From Doris montereyensis (lineage: Eukaryota; Mollusca; Gastropoda; Nudibranchia; Dorididae): a stretch of 64,000 bases of DNA. A model generated the notes under the pieces. That model searched no databases and was not told where the DNA came from. It worked only from the letters and a program-made list of their open reading frames with translations. Where the stretch lies: assembly GCA_037039925.1 (NCBI GenBank), contig JAXRKP010000112.1, forward strand, positions 290,136 through 354,135, read 5' to 3'. This document shows, one piece after another, positions 21,402 through 35,767 of the stretch. The position numbers and the translations under genes are program-made. The first letter of the stretch is position 1. The number at the start of each line of letters is the position of its first letter.

Positions 21402-22608
21402 ATGCCTCGACTTTCACGAAAAGCTCGAAGCAATAATCTGGCTAAAGCCAGAAAACATTGTTGGACCGAGGATTGAGGAGATATTCCGTCTCAGGAAGCA
21501 ACTGAATCTAACTTGGGATTGGAACCATCCACCAGCTCTGGAACACGTGGTGGCTCCCCACCATGCTCCAGGTTTGGGTTTAGGGATTCTAGATCTAGCT
21601 CTAGTTCTTCATCCTCGGATCGTTTGGATATCCCCATCAGTGAACTGCTGTGCCATACGATCCTTCTTCACCAGTTCATCGTTCTGAGACCAGGTTTGAG
21701 AAGAAGCTTACCATGGTCAATGAACAACAGGACGAAGATGACCATGGACTCAAACGGTGGCCTCACCAAGACTATTTGTGAGCTCAACATGCTGACATCG
21801 TTTGTGTCACTTTTTCAGTGCCGTCAGATTGGTTGCAGATGTAAAGTGAAATGCCGTGTCAAAGCGCAAAGGATTCGCCGTGTTTCTTGAGGCCTTCTGC
21901 CGCAACTGTGATTAGGTAATCCAAACTGCCGCGCTACGGGGGCAAAAACGCGATTTTTTTGGTAAATTTCGGTCAACTTAACATTAACGCTACAGTTTCA
22001 GTGCTGATTGAAAACAGCATGCATTATAGATCAAAATAAAGATGTATCCTCCTCTATCGAAATTTGTTATATTTTCTGTGATTCAAACTGTACATGTGTG
22101 TTTTTTTTAATGTTTGAACATGGTATGGTTTTGTACTTTTTGTCGATTCGCGAGCGATGATTTTGACACCCAGTCTCACAACAAATCGTAGAGCTTCGCG
22201 GCTATGGCTCGAATCGCTATGAAACCAAGTTATTTAAACAGCCAACTAAACTGGGTATACCTGGTAAAATTTGTATTAAAATGTGTTGGTAATTTCTTAT
22301 TTAAAAAAAGACAATAAAAACTTTGCCGAGTGTGCAGCAGTCAACGAAAATACGGGTCGATTTAAAAAAAATTGACCAAGATAAACTTCAACCTCTTGTC
22401 TCTTTGTATATCACAATATCAAACATGGGTGACGAAGTAGCGTGACGCTCTGTTTATTTGATTTCACCCTATAAACCGCTCTGAGCCGGAAGCCCGTCGT
22501 CCTATTACTCCAACTATCAGCCAGGGCGGAGAAAACTGGTGATGATCGCACTAATGCCGATGCTACTAATGAGTCCCCTGAAGAGAACCCCGATGCTTGC
22601 AGTTGAAA
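21402..22608 (+). pseudogene. Decayed Mutator-like transposon ORF (tentative)
   Basis: From ATG at 21402 the frame gives MPRLSRKARSNNLAKARKHC, then a TGA, then Ser-rich SGTRGGSPP...SSSSSS and DIPISELL. Further on, with shifts, comes a Cys-rich stretch (FQCRQIGCRCKVKC, then KGFAVFLEAFCRNCD at about 21858-21905), and near 22520 an acidic tail ending PEENPDACS plus stop. A basic N-terminus, Ser-rich linker and paired Cys motifs with a KGFAV core resemble Mutator-like transposon proteins that I remember from invertebrates, but I cannot confirm the family. At least two frame disruptions show it is dead. It lies in intron 1 of the IAP-like gene. Confidence 0.4.
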
Positions 22609-24165
22609 ATCTATTTATGACCTGATATGTAAGTATTTCATGGAATCATAAGTATCTTTAAATTATAGTATAATAGTAATAGAGTTTAATTCGCGAAAAG
22701 GGGATTTGAAGTTACATGCTTAAAATCAATAGGCCTACGTTCTAGATGTGTGTCTCACATGAGGAAGAGTAGAGTTCGTCAAATGACTTCATTTTGTATT
22801 TAATTTGAGCTAACAAATTTATTAGAAATCACTATAATTAAACCAATCGATAATCAAAGATTTGTGTTATTCCTGCTAAAAATAAATGTTAGTATTTGTA
22901 TAGCTATAGTGAATGCGTGAACATTGGCTATTTTTTTGGAAACTGAATCGGCGTTTAAAATGGCCGCCGTGTGATGTAGGCCCATAAAAGAAGAGAAAGT
23001 AGGGGAAAGCCGACTTTGTTCCATTCAGTGGGGAGAGACGACTTCTTTTAAAGAAAGGATTAGAATAATGGTATTGTTAATTTTAAGTTCCATGCCATAA
23101 TTATGGGTTACATGGTAATAATAACTTTATTATTTAACTTAGTGTGATAATTTTCTATACACAGTCACTGGTTTAATTTTTGTTTTTCTTTATGCTGATG
23201 AACTGGATGACAAATTCACTCCCATTGAAATGTCAATGGGCTCGTCCATTAAACTCAAGCTGATGGTGGGCCTGGGCTATTGTTGTCAAAAAAATTACCA
23301 TGGCAAATGTTGGTCATTTTCGTGTAAATAAGCTATGATTTATGATGGTAGGGTCCAATGGATTTCTTATGTCACTTATATTATTTTAATTTCAATGCAA
23401 ACTTTTTGTTGTTGTGATTTGATTACTACTATTACCACTACCACCAGTGTTTCCATCATTTGCAGTGATCTCAGGAATTATTAATTTATCCAATTCAGCC
23501 TGAAGCTGTAGGATTAATCCTAGAACCAGTGCTTTGGCATCAAACTCTCTAATGACTTAGTGCAAGTTAAATATCCCTTGGCAGTTTTGAAGGCTGGGAA
23601 AATGAGTAAATTTAACCTGTTTGAAAGATGTACTGTCCTGTTTAGCCAATGGATTAATATTTTTTATGAAGGCCCCGGAATACGTTCCTCACCATTGGGA
23701 AGGGCAGACGATCAGACTTGCCTGTTGTTCCACTGACCAATTGTTTGCTGCTAATGCTGCATTGCCTCAGACTTAAGGGTGCCAAATCAGTGAAGGATGT
23801 ATCATCTTGGTTTGGAAAACTTGTGTCATCAAGCGGTTTCCCTTAAGATCGGATCGGTAAGAGAATTGATCGGGTTGTCACAAAGGCCATATCGTTCTTT
23901 GGCACCCCATCGTTACCAAGATTTATTCATACACCTTTGAGACTCACTTCTATTTCTCCATCACTTGATGAAGTTAGAATTGACAGAAATTGTATTTTTG
24001 ATTTTGATTCTTGGACACATTATGCTGATGGTGTAGGCCTACTTAAGCGAGACTAAAGGACAAATTTGTATGTGAATGGGTACTTCGTCTTCTTCGACTG
24101 GATCTTTCATCGGGATTACTAATTTTGTGTCGTAATGCAGTGGAGAAACTTATTAAGGCCTACAA
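22609..24165. other. Unannotated intron DNA, possible decayed coding remains
   Basis: The base composition becomes less AT-rich from about 23480 and looks like old coding DNA, but no continuous frame or domain can be read. Confidence 0.35.
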
Positions 24166-24475
24166 GCTGCTTTTGAAAAAGAAAGGAAGCAAGGAGGAAA
24201 ACTCAATTACTTTTTAACAATGAAATAATTGTTCTTAATTTAAATTTTGATTCAAATGCTTGTCCAGTAACCATTCCGACAGAAATGCCACCCTCCTGTA
24301 AATGATGTGAGAAAGATGTGAAAGGTAGACAAAAAAAAGCTGACATTTTGGATGCAATTATTTCAGACGGTGGATTGTGTAAGACTAGAGAAGATTTGGA
24401 CAACTTGATGAAATATGGAACAGCAGAAAGTTTAAGAAATCAGATAAGATATTTAATATTTCTGGATGAAAAAAA
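24166..24475 (+). pseudogene. Unidentified decayed ORF fragment
   Basis: Two short readable pieces: KLIKAYKLLLKKKGSKEE near 24145-24200, and after a shift KKADILDAIISDGGLCKTRE followed by LRNQIRYLIFL near 24325-24465. The second pattern (KaDIxdAI..GGlw.t.e.......l..Qi.fr) recurs in transposon-associated proteins I remember from invertebrates, but I cannot name the family. Stops follow directly. Confidence 0.35.
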
Positions 24476-25084
24476 GTGACAGGGACCATCAAAACAGTTG
24501 TTTATTACAGCAAATTTGTGAAGATGAGGAAGCTAACTCGTTTTTATCTGCAACCGGCAAATAAGGAAAAATTTCTTCAGACTCAGATTCAAATTAATAT
24601 TGATGAATGATTCTAATGTATTATTTTGTATGTTACTTGTTACACGATGTAATTGTGAGGTGCTTCGAGCGTGTGCATTATGTCTAAATGAGTAAATGAC
24701 TATTATTATCTTATTATTATTATATGATTTATTTAACGTTTTCTTTTGATTTTAGGATTGGGAAATTGTTCATAATGGTTATTGTATGCTTACTTGTCAA
24801 CATAATGTATTAAGGGGTGAAATTAATAAAAAAAATTCTTTGGCTCATGCTCACACTGCCAAGGAGTTCGGATGATCCGACTAACCAGGGAATATTTATT
24901 GGATGACGTGCTCACACCCAACTATCTCAGTTGGTCATGTAAAGACAGCAACAGAAACCGTTCCTTGTAACGTTTCTAAAAACAAAATTAAATACCGACC
25001 CAAGGGGGTAGAGGGAGACATTTTCACCAGTTATAAATATCATTGTCTTCTTCTTCATGACAACTGGCTAAGTCAAGTCACCTA

Positions 25085-25230
25085 ATGTTGTTGTCACCGT
25101 CTTGGGTGGTTGGCAGGATATACTTGTGGGTCATATTTCTCTACTTTTCTCTTTTTACTTACCATATCTTTCGTCTTGCTGATTCCTAATTTAATTCACC
25201 ATGACATCACCACATATGGTGAACAGGGTA
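25085..25230 (+). repeat. Dispersed ~130-bp repeat, copy 2
   Basis: GGGTGGTTGGCAGG, TCTACTTTTCTCTTTTTACT, CATCACCACATATGGTGAAC. Same block order as the other copies. Confidence 0.6.
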
Positions 25231-25234
25231 ACAT

Positions 25235-26835
25235 TTTATGAATATTTTAAGTATATGTACTGCCAGTGTGCATGATCTGTAATTTCCGTATAGTTTCGTT
25301 TTATCAACTTTTAATTTTAAGGTGATGTATGTTATTATTTTATTTTTTAAGTGTTCAGTGCCTATACTGCTAAGTTAAATATAATGACGACAAAGAAATT
25401 TCACAAAAATGTTACAAGATAATGTCAATGTAGCTAATATTATAAAACATTTCATGAGCCAACCTGCAAACTTCCTTTTTTGCAGTTTGGAGTTTGTCGT
25501 TTTTTGTTTTTTTATCTTATTTGTGTTGTCAAATCGATTCAATCAAAAAATTCTTATTCTAGTAGAATCTCGGTAGAATATACTTCCTTCAGACCACAAG
25601 ATTAGTACATTACATTGTGCTGTTTCAGTCAGAGAGGCCAAAGGATTGATCACTGATGTCTTACTAAACGGTATTAGTACTATTAGCTCCCTATTTTCCA
25701 TAAGCAAAACAGAGTATCCTGTTGTGTAAGCTTGGTCCACATGGGTGACTTGTTTTGTTTTTGGTTGTTTTTTTTTCTTCTTTTTTTAGTTTTATGTTTA
25801 TTTAAGTTTGGGTTGTTTTCTAACGTTACTCAAACATTTAGACAAACCAAACTAACACAATCTTTCTCATTATTATATACAGAAAAATGGATCAATGCGT
25901 TCTTTCTTTGTAGGTAAAGACAACATTTAAAAAAACATTTGAAATCTAAATTAGTAAATAAAACGTTCATAAAACAAATGAATGGGGAGGGGGGCTTAAA
26001 ATGTTCCATTTCCATTGGCAATAATAAGTCCCCGGAAAAAGAGGAAAGGCACAAGGTCATGGTGTGAACATCTGGTTTAGCTTACAAGGCGAAAGTTACC
26101 AATGCAGACCACATCAAACGTTACAACAACCACACCACTCGCTCGTACACAATGCCATCAAAGGGTTCTGGCAAAAGTAGGCCTATTGACATTCAACAAT
26201 TCAACTTTTAGTTATGAGGAGATTATGCACCTTGATTTTGTGGAAAGAAAATATGTTTGTACAAAAATGTTTTTAGATTAAATAATGCTCTGAAATCGGT
26301 CCATTGCATCCAAAAGAATGCTCTAGAAGAATATGTCATGGACCAGGTGATTTATGAAGAACGAAGAAAAAACAGCTTTGGTACTTAAGACCTGGAAAAA
26401 AAAATGTACTTTGTGGCAGAGTGTAGGTTGTATCATGGGTACATGGATACCAAGATTCTACTGTGTTTGTTCTATTGGTGTTCATCAAGGTGCATTCCCA
26501 ATTGTATTGGATCTTTTGGTTAGTAGTGTAAATGTAATGATACATTCATACGTTATTCCTGACGTTGATTATATCTACCTAGTTTACATTCTTAATAGAA
26601 ATAAGACTTCGAGGCTTCCATACATGTGATAGGAGGTGGGTAAATCAAAAACATTTGAGAAGTGTTTAAAAAGAACCTTTTCTAGTTGTAAGTATGATTT
26701 TATGACAGATTTGTAATCGATCGGTTCCTATGTGAGTGTGGGATCTGCACTTGGTTTCCTCATGTTTCCAGCAAATTATGGCTTGATTACTGCAAGATGC
26801 ACTCAAAAACTACACTGATTTTTTTAAAAAGTTTA
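25235..26835. other. Unannotated intron DNA
   Basis: AT-rich intron 1 sequence without recognised genes or repeat families. Confidence 0.4.
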
Positions 26836-26839
26836 AGAA

Positions 26840-26985
26840 TTAAGTTAGGCTGCTAGACGGGATCAGGAGGTCCTGAGTTCAAATCCTAACAAAGCGAGGT
26901 CTGGCGTGTTCCTTGGGATACACTTAACATCTATTTTCCCTCTTTACCCAGGTGCAAATGTTAAGCGTCATGGCCAGCAGATGAA
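26840..26985 (+). mobile_element. tRNA-derived SINE (family C), partial, plus strand
   Basis: The tRNA-like head TAGGCTGCTAGACGGGATCA, then GTCCTGAGTTCAAATCC (B-box-like), is followed by a body with TTCCTTGGGATACACTTAAC and CTCTTTACCCAGGTGCAAA, the inverse of the family C blocks at 9005 and 46075. Confidence 0.6.
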
Positions 26986-27099
26986 TACTGTCATCTGTTT
27001 CACTTCACGCAGAACCAGTGTCATCATGGTTACCAGCTCACAACACTATGGTTTGGCTACAACGCCTCATCAGATTCCTAATCGTCAGATTCCCAATCG

Positions 27100-27505
27100 G
27101 CAATTGTCCTGTCTCACTTAAAGCAAAGAAAAATGTAACCAAGTCCAGTCTATGCTTGTCACAAATCTCACTTGCATTTCGTACTAACTTCAGCTTGTCG
27201 TTCCTGCTGACAAGCTTAGAGCCTTTTTCTCAAAAGGTCCACGAGTTAATGCGACATTTCTAGGAACATTTAAAGACAGCTGTTTAGAACAGCTTTTGTT
27301 GACACTGCAGAGAGCTCACCATGAATTTAAATGTTTGTTCATTGCTGTTGCCTGTGCATTTTTATTGTGATGCTCCATGGTTTGTTTGATTGGATTGTAA
27401 ATTGTTTTGGATTTTTAAATCTGTTTGTACTCTAGATTGTACAGCGCCAACAAGCACTTTTGATGGATGTCAGGCGCTCTATAAATGTATTGTAATTATT
27501 ATTAT
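27100..27505 (+). mobile_element. LINE 3'-end remnant
   Basis: TTGTCCTGTCTCACTTAAAG and TTGTCACAAATCTCACTTGC parallel 55250-55340. The end (AGCGCCAACAAG..., GGCGCTCTATAAATGTATTG, then ATT repeats) is the familiar 3' end of CR1/L2-like LINEs and of SINEs that borrow it. No coding sequence remains. Confidence 0.5.
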
Positions 27506-27720
27506 TAAAATATTAGTGAGAACGACCTTAATTTTGAGCTAACGGATTTCTTTATGTATGGTTTCGTTTACTCAAAGTGATTTATATTATAACTTATTAT
27601 ATAAGGCAAATGCTCTGATAGATGATTTAAAACCATCAGGTAAATCTGTCGTAAGTAAGACAAAAACATCTGTTGTATAGTATGATTTCTACTCATTTGT
27701 TTCTGTGGTTTATTTTGTAG

Positions 27721-27872
27721 AGTGCTTCAAAAGGGTGTTGATGCCAAGTTTCCATCGTTCAGTGATGAAGCGATACGGCTTGAATCCTTTGTGAATTGGC
27801 CAGCACATTTAAAATGGTGCCCAACAACATCAGCCTTGTCGGCAGCTGGGTTTTTTTACAAGCCTGAACACG
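27721..27872 (+). CDS. IAP-like gene, exon B: first half of BIR2
   Basis: Acceptor TTATTTTGTAG, exon start AGTGCTTCAA, donor CACG|GTATGA. It joins exon A in phase (CG+A gives Arg). It encodes a linker (VLQKGVDAKFPSF) and the N-terminal half of the second BIR domain: SDEAIRLESFVNWP, CPTTSALSAAGFFY. This matches the BIR pattern R(l)xTFxxWP...LAxAGFxY. The exon leaves in phase 1 into exon C, which supplies the zinc ligands. An intron inside a BIR domain at this place separates the helical start from the zinc-binding core. The open frame past the donor is intron read-through into a TA microsatellite. Confidence 0.87.
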
Positions 27873-27895
27873 GTATGACAATTGAACCATCACAC

Positions 27896-27903
27896 ATATT
27901 ATA

Positions 27904-27968
<65 letters not shown>
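27896..27968. repeat. TA microsatellite
   Basis: Interrupted TA dinucleotides directly after the exon B donor. Confidence 0.95.
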
Positions 27969-27975
<7 letters not shown>

Positions 27976-28841
27976 ACTGCTGCCTGACAGACGGGTCTTG
28001 AATGACCAAAGGCTAAGGGAGTTAACCCTGACAAAATAACAAGACCTAGTAGGGGCCTCAAGGTGGCAGCTCCACCATCTACCTAGAGTACAGTGGGCTA
28101 ATCCCCTGCTTATCCAAAACCAAACTGATACAGAGAAATAAATGCAATATACCCGGCTTGACCTTTCAACGATGAACATGAAAAAACGAACACGGACTAA
28201 TTTTTGGAACATGGGATGTATTGTTAGGGCAATAAATCATTAAATGGAAAAGAATTAGAATTAGTTCAAGGAATGGAAAAATTCAAAGTAGATATTTTGG
28301 CCATTATAGAAACAGAAAAAAGGACAAGGAATAGAAAATGTAGGACTAAGTCATATTTTAATCTTCTCGGGAGTAAATTTCAAAGCTAGAGCAGGAGTAG
28401 GCCTCCGTGCAAAGAAGGCATGAAAAGATACTAGAAATTGGAAATTTATAAACCCACAGCTATTAGAGGTAAATATCAAACCAAAAGGAAGAGAAATTGA
28501 ATTATTAATAGCTTATGGACCAAATGCAGACGCCACTATAGAAGAAAAAGATATCTTCAAAACAATTTACGAATAGCTGCAGAGAATTTTAAACACAAAC
28601 TAATGGTTTTAGGAGATTTAAACACTAAAGTAGGCAATAATATAGAAACGTCAGGAGGAGTAATAGGTAAAGAAGGAGGGACATCAGCTTCTCCAAATGG
28701 AGAGGACTTATAGATTTTTGCCTAAAGAATAACATGAAAATAGCCAACACCTTTTTTCCTCATAAAGATATCCACAAATATACAAGAGTAAATGAAGACA
28801 GGTGTGAAAAGCAATGATTGATAGACTACATAATAGTTAAA

Positions 28842-30505
<1,664 letters not shown>

Positions 30506-32795
30506 ACATAATACTTAGCAGTTCCCTTTTTACAGAACATTGGATGCAAGAGTAAACAGAGGTGTATAAATATTTAGTGATCATCACCTAGTGATTGCCA
30601 AAATGAGATTACTGACGGGAAAAAAACAAACAGAAAATAGAGGAACTAAATAAACCAATAGTAAAACAGATATACCAATCTAGGATAAAAGAATATATCA
30701 GTGAAAGGCAGATGAATCTGAAGAGTAGCACAATAGAAGAAAAGTGGCATATGTATAAAGAAACACTCCTCAGTTGTACTGAAGAGGTCTTTGGATAGGA
30801 AAAGATCAGCATGGTGGAATGAGAATGTCAAGACTAAAATCAAAGAAAAGAAGGATGCCTGGAAGAAATAGTTGCAAACAAAGAGACCAGAGGATAGAAT
30901 AGATTACATGAATAAAAGAACTATCGGTAAAAGGAAGTGAGGAAAGCAAAACAGGAACAATGGGAAGAGTTTGAACAAAGACTTTAAGAAAGCTATCATT
31001 ATCAAGGAAATCAAAAGGCTCTCTGGGGGCAATGAAGAGCATGAGAAAGACCAAAACATGCCCAATACGACAAATTAAGAACGCCAAAGGAGAAATAATG
31101 AAAGGAGACAGCGAAATCATGGAAACAGTTACAACAATTACATAATCCCTCCAGAACATATGAAATAAGGAGTACAGATCAATAAGTAAGAGTAAAAGTA
31201 ATCCAGAGGAGACAGCGAAAGAAATCCAAACAGCTATAAGAAAAATGAAATAAGGAAAAGCTCCAGGAGCAGATCAAGTTTATCCAGAAATCATTAAAAA
31301 CCAAAGGAGAGAAGCAAACAAACTACTACATGCAAAATGCCAACAAGCATGGAAGTCCAAATAGGAGCCAGACGACTCTCTCTCTCTCTCTTTGCCTAAA
31401 GAATAACATGAAAATAGCCAACACCTTTTACTAAGTTTTACATGTAGTACCAATACATAAGAAAGGATCAAATATAGAATGCTCAAACTATAGAGGAATA
31501 TCCCTACAGTGTACCAGGAAAAGTGTATGCCAGGATACTGGAAATGAGACTAAGGAAAAGAGTAGAGGATCAGATTGAAGAACATCAGAGTGGATTTAGA
31601 CCAGGAAGAAATTTACAAGACCACATATTTACAATTTGACAAATAATAGAAAAATTCCTTGAGAGACACATTGACTTGCACCTGTGTTTTATAGACTTAA
31701 AAAGGCATTTGACTTTGTGAGGAAGGATGAACTATAGCATTCCTTACAAGAACACAATGTAGAGCAAAACTTCATAGAAGCCATTAAAGTTTTTACAATA
31801 AACCAACATGTGCAGTGAGAGTAGCTGCAGAATTTGATATAGATATAGGAGTAAGACAAGGTTGTAACCTAAGTCATCTTTTGTTTATCACAATTATGGA
31901 TTCAGTCGCAAAGGCATCCTCAAAAATGAAGAAAATGAATGTAGGTGTTTTGGAAGCTGAAACCAGTAAATGTATCAATGCTTTCATTTGCCAATGCTTT
32001 AGGTCTGTTTGGAAAATCAGAAAGGAACCTTCAGTCGAATGTCAACATTATGAACAATGAACTAAATAAAGAGAAATGAGAATAAATGCAAATAAAACCA
32101 AAACAATGCTAATAACTAGGGAAGCTAAAACACAAAATCTTAAATTGGGCAGGGGAAATTTAGAACAAGTTCACAGCTAAAATTACCTAGGAGTAATGAT
32201 TAACTCAGAGGGAAAACTAAGAGAAGAAATCAGGCAGAAAATCCAAAAAGGCAAGTGCAATATGTAACCATCTAGGAAAGACAGTTGTAGGCAAACAAGA
32301 ATTGTCAACAAAAACCAAAATGGCAGTATACAACACAGTTTATTGTCCTACTCTCCTCTATGACATTGAAACCTGGACCTTAGACAGTAGAGAATACAGT
32401 AGAGTACAGGCAGCTGAAATGAAATACAAAAAGAGTAGTAGGGGAAATTAAAAGAGACAAAATCAGAAACACAACAATAAGAGATCAAACCAAAGCAGAT
32501 GACATAAAAACTAAGATAGAAACGAATCATCTGAATTGGTTTGGGCATGTTAACAGAATGAATGACAATAGAATAGCTAAATCAGTATACAGTGCTAAAG
32601 CCCAAGGTAAAATACCAAAAGGCAGACCTCGGAGAAAGTGGAAGAAGATATAAAAGAGGCATTGAAGCATAGAAATTTAACATTTTTTGGAAGGAAATAA
32701 AAAATGCCAGGACAGGGCATCCTGGAGAAAAATCATCTCAGGCATCTGAACCCATGCACTGAAAGGTAGAATGGAAACTGATAAAGAAAGAAAGA

Positions 32796-33263
32796 ATATA
32801 TATATAACACTAGCTCTCTTACCGTCTGATGAAAGATGGAAGAAAGAATGAAATGCATGAGAAGCCAACATGAACCATGCTGGGATTTACCCGCTCACAA
32901 ATGAGCCTGAAAGTTTTTAACGATTGGCTGAGTACACTGCATTACTACATTTTGCAACTATAAAATTAAAAATATATAAAAACAGTTTTACAACCCCTAT
33001 CTAGATCTCTAGTCATCGGTTAAAAAATATGCATTGGATGTAAGCACAATGCTGGCTCCACAAACTATATTTTAAAGAATAAGATTATGATTTCATTTTT
33101 TGAAACCCACCTCAAGTTAGGGTAGGGTAGGATCTAGAGCTAGGTTAGGATTTGAACCCATGATGTCACAGTCTCAAGTCTCGCTACACATCCCTGAGCT
33201 GCTGGGGTCACATCTTTTTAAAAATGTTTTTTCAAATTTGATTTTACTGTTTCTCTTTTTCAG
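32796..33263. other. End of IAP intron 2
   Basis: No gene. A tRNA-like scrap (GATTTGAACCCATGATGTCAC) near 33149 could be a SINE remnant. Confidence 0.35.
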
Positions 33264-33442
33264 GAAAAGATGACAGAGTCGCTTGCTTTATGTGCGGCAA
33301 AAAGATCTACAAGTGGCAAACTGGCGACGACCCCTGGACAGAACACGCCAGGCTTAGTCCAAATTGCAAATTTGTGATGGAGAAGAAAGGGCCAGACTTT
33401 TTGGGGCGGTGCAATCGTAACACCACAACTGTGTCTGAAAGG
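33264..33442 (+). CDS. IAP-like gene, exon C: zinc-binding half of BIR2
   Basis: Acceptor TTCTCTTTTTCAG, strong donor AGG|GTAAGA. Joined to exon B in phase 1 (G+GA gives Gly). It encodes GKDDRVACFMCGKKIYKW followed by GDDPWTEHARLSPNCKFVM: Cx2Cx16Hx6C, identical spacing to BIR1, completing BIR2. The remaining residues (FLGRCNRNTTTVSER) are linker. Exons A, B and C total 852 coding nucleotides, exactly 284 codons, and end in phase 0. A weaker donor inside the exon (AATC|GTAACA, ending at 33416) would end in phase 1 and is of interest because it keeps exon D open. Confidence 0.87.
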
Positions 33443-34158
33443 GTAAGAGTATGAAGGCCTGTGACCACATGAGTCACTGCTAGCCAGGAAGTGGGAGATT
33501 TATTTTGTTTTTTAAAAGCGGCCAAATTAGTATTTTTAGTTTGATGTGGGCTATGTCTTTGACTACTCGTAATTTTTGCTATTTCTGTCAGTCACAGCCC
33601 TGTATTGGGGTTAAAATTAAGGTTTAGGCTTGGGGAGGGGAGGGGAGGGGGGGGGGGGGGGCTGGAGTGAACATTTTCTTGTTTCTTCCTATCATCAATT
33701 TATTAACATGTATAGGTGTAATGATCAAGGTGTGCTGAGTTGAAATATGTTTTTTTTTGTCATGGGAGTCAGGGTTTAGGGTAAGGATGAGGGTGGAAAA
33801 AAAATAAAGTGTGATGTGTCAATATTGTAAAGTTTTTCCATTTAAGGGCTAACACAAGATTATGTTTGGCTGACTGGCTGTAACCCACTATTCTTATTAT
33901 TATTTTTATGCTCCATTTTGTTTGCTGTGTGATCGAAACAAACCACACATGCTCTGTGTTCAGGTCCGTTTGATTGTTCTGTAGAAGTAAACAATACACA
34001 GTAGGTCAAACAGCCACTCAGCCAGGCAATTACTAAGTCGTCTGTGTTGGCCCCAAATTCCATTCGGACACACCTGTGAGTTTTTTGTTTGTTTTTGTTT
34101 TCTTGTTTGTTTTTTTTTTTTTTTTCTAATTTGTTTATTTATTTATTTATTGGTACAG

Positions 34159-34268
34159 CAGGAGGTGAGGCAGTGGAACATTGCACCCGAGACATAAAAA
34201 AAAAAAGTGAACAAGAGGCTTCTGCTAGTGTTACCCCTGCTGCTGCTGCTTTATCAACCCCGTGCAAG
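34159..34268 (+). CDS. IAP-like gene, candidate exon D (linker; frame uncertain)
   Basis: A long T-rich tract and TGGTACAG acceptor precede it; the donor AAG|GTAAGT is strong. Read after exon C's strong donor (phase 0) it meets TAA at 34195-34197, twelve codons in, giving a 296-residue two-BIR protein. In the frame reached from the weaker exon C donor it is fully open and encodes a Glu/Lys then Ala/Ser/Pro-rich linker (SEQEASASVTPAAAALSTPC), ending in phase 0. Neither choice with this donor leads in phase to exon E. It could be an alternative 3' exon, or the annotation may lack another exon. Splice-site quality argues that the exon is real; its frame is not settled. Confidence 0.45.
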
Positions 34269-34469
34269 GTAAGTGCTTGTCTTTACCTGTTAGTTAGGCT
34301 TCTACTTTCCCTTTCACGTGGCTGTCAACCAAGTATGTGAAAAAAGAACATGTACATACTTTTTCAGCTTCTGAGTCTATAGCAGTTTTGCCTTGAAAAA
34401 GTGGGTATGTAATTAAGATATTATGATGATGGTTAAATGTATTTATTTGTTATTAAAGAAACCCTAAGT

Positions 34470-34700
34470 TAGGGGGACTCGGTTGTCCAAAGCTGAGGTG
34501 TCATCCTCCTAAACCCAAAAGGTAGATGGTTCGAGCGCCAGAAACGGTTGAAACATTTGCTAGGGTTTTTTTCAAGTATAATTAACCATCCTGGTAAGTG
34601 GATCGACACCTAGTCCCACCAGAGACGGACGATGAAAAGGAGGACCTGTGTGCAGATCGCAACACTATGTGCACATTAAAGATTCCATGGCTGTTTACGG
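34470..34700 (+). mobile_element. tRNA-derived SINE (family B)
   Basis: The head GGGGACTCGGTTGTCCAAAG with B-box-like GATGGTTCGAGCGCC, and the body CACCTAGTCCCACCAGAGAC then GTGTGCAGATCGCAACACTA, recur at 44700 and 55408. Confidence 0.7.
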
Positions 34701-35535
34701 GATAGTCTGGGGCAATTTAAAATCCCACAAAACTCTCGAGATCACCTTAGTTGTGGATGGAGGTAAAATCAAATCATCCCTAATGTTAACAGCAGAGGCT
34801 CAGTACGACTGTAAAATTGGCTCAGAGCGAGTATTCAGTTTCCAGGATGGGTGCGGTGCGAAGGAGATAAATCACCTGTCAAGTGCCTCGGTGATAGAAT
34901 TCCCCTGCTGTGAACGGCTGGCTTCGATTACAGAAACATTTGCACTGATAACACAAAGTTAATTTCATTTTCTCACTAGCCACATTAAAGTACGCATGTT
35001 TTTTTTTACCAAAGTCAGATTCTTTCATTTATTCTCTTTCTAAAAATGTTTTACCTGTTCATGTAACTTTAACCATTCGATCATAGGAACCTTCTGATAA
35101 TAACATGAATTTCAGTGAAATTTCCGGCTTACATAAGTTTTTTTTTATCAATAATCATATTCCGACCAATTTGAATTTTGTTTTTTGTTTTTAATGTGTG
35201 AAAGTAATTTGGACGGGCCATCAGGGACAGAAGAGAAGTTCGAGTTTGTTTCAATTCCATCAGATGTTCGTCACCTCATCGTACTCAGGTCACCTAGATT
35301 TTTACACCTCTTGCGTAAATAACTTGGGCCGTACATGTGGTGAATATGTTTGAACAAAATGATAACGGAAAATGATAGATCTAACCCCACTGTGAGAACT
35401 ATCAGAAAGATTTAATGGTATATTTTAACATTAATATTAATGAAGACGAGCCAGCTGTCCATTCCATGTTTCTGTGTTACAAGTGTAAGAGGCGAGTTGG
35501 CAATTTTATGATACACAGAAGAGAGATTGAGAGAG
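34701..35535. other. Unannotated intron 4 DNA
   Basis: No supported feature. A possible small exon near 35233-35300 (after CCATCAG, ending CTCAG|GTCACC) would enter in phase 0 and leave in phase 1, as required between exons D and E, but its peptide has no recognisable content. Confidence 0.3.
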
Positions 35536-35665
35536 ATAGAGAGGTGGTGGGTGGGGGGGGGGGGGTATGCAGGAGAGAGACAAACAGGCAGACAGGCCGA
35601 GACAAAAATGCAACACATGTAGATACAGAGAGAGGGGCAGAGGGAGGAGAAGGAGATAGAGAGTG
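35536..35665. repeat. GA/G-rich low-complexity tract
   Basis: GAGAGA and a G run near 35554, followed by ACAGACAGGC-type repeats. Confidence 0.85.
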
Positions 35666-35767
35666 AGTTTTGGGATGGATTACCTTCACAGCGACATACC
35701 TTTCGATGAGGAGGTACCCTCCCCCTGCACTAAGCATAGAATGCAGATGCTGATCATCTCAGTAACA

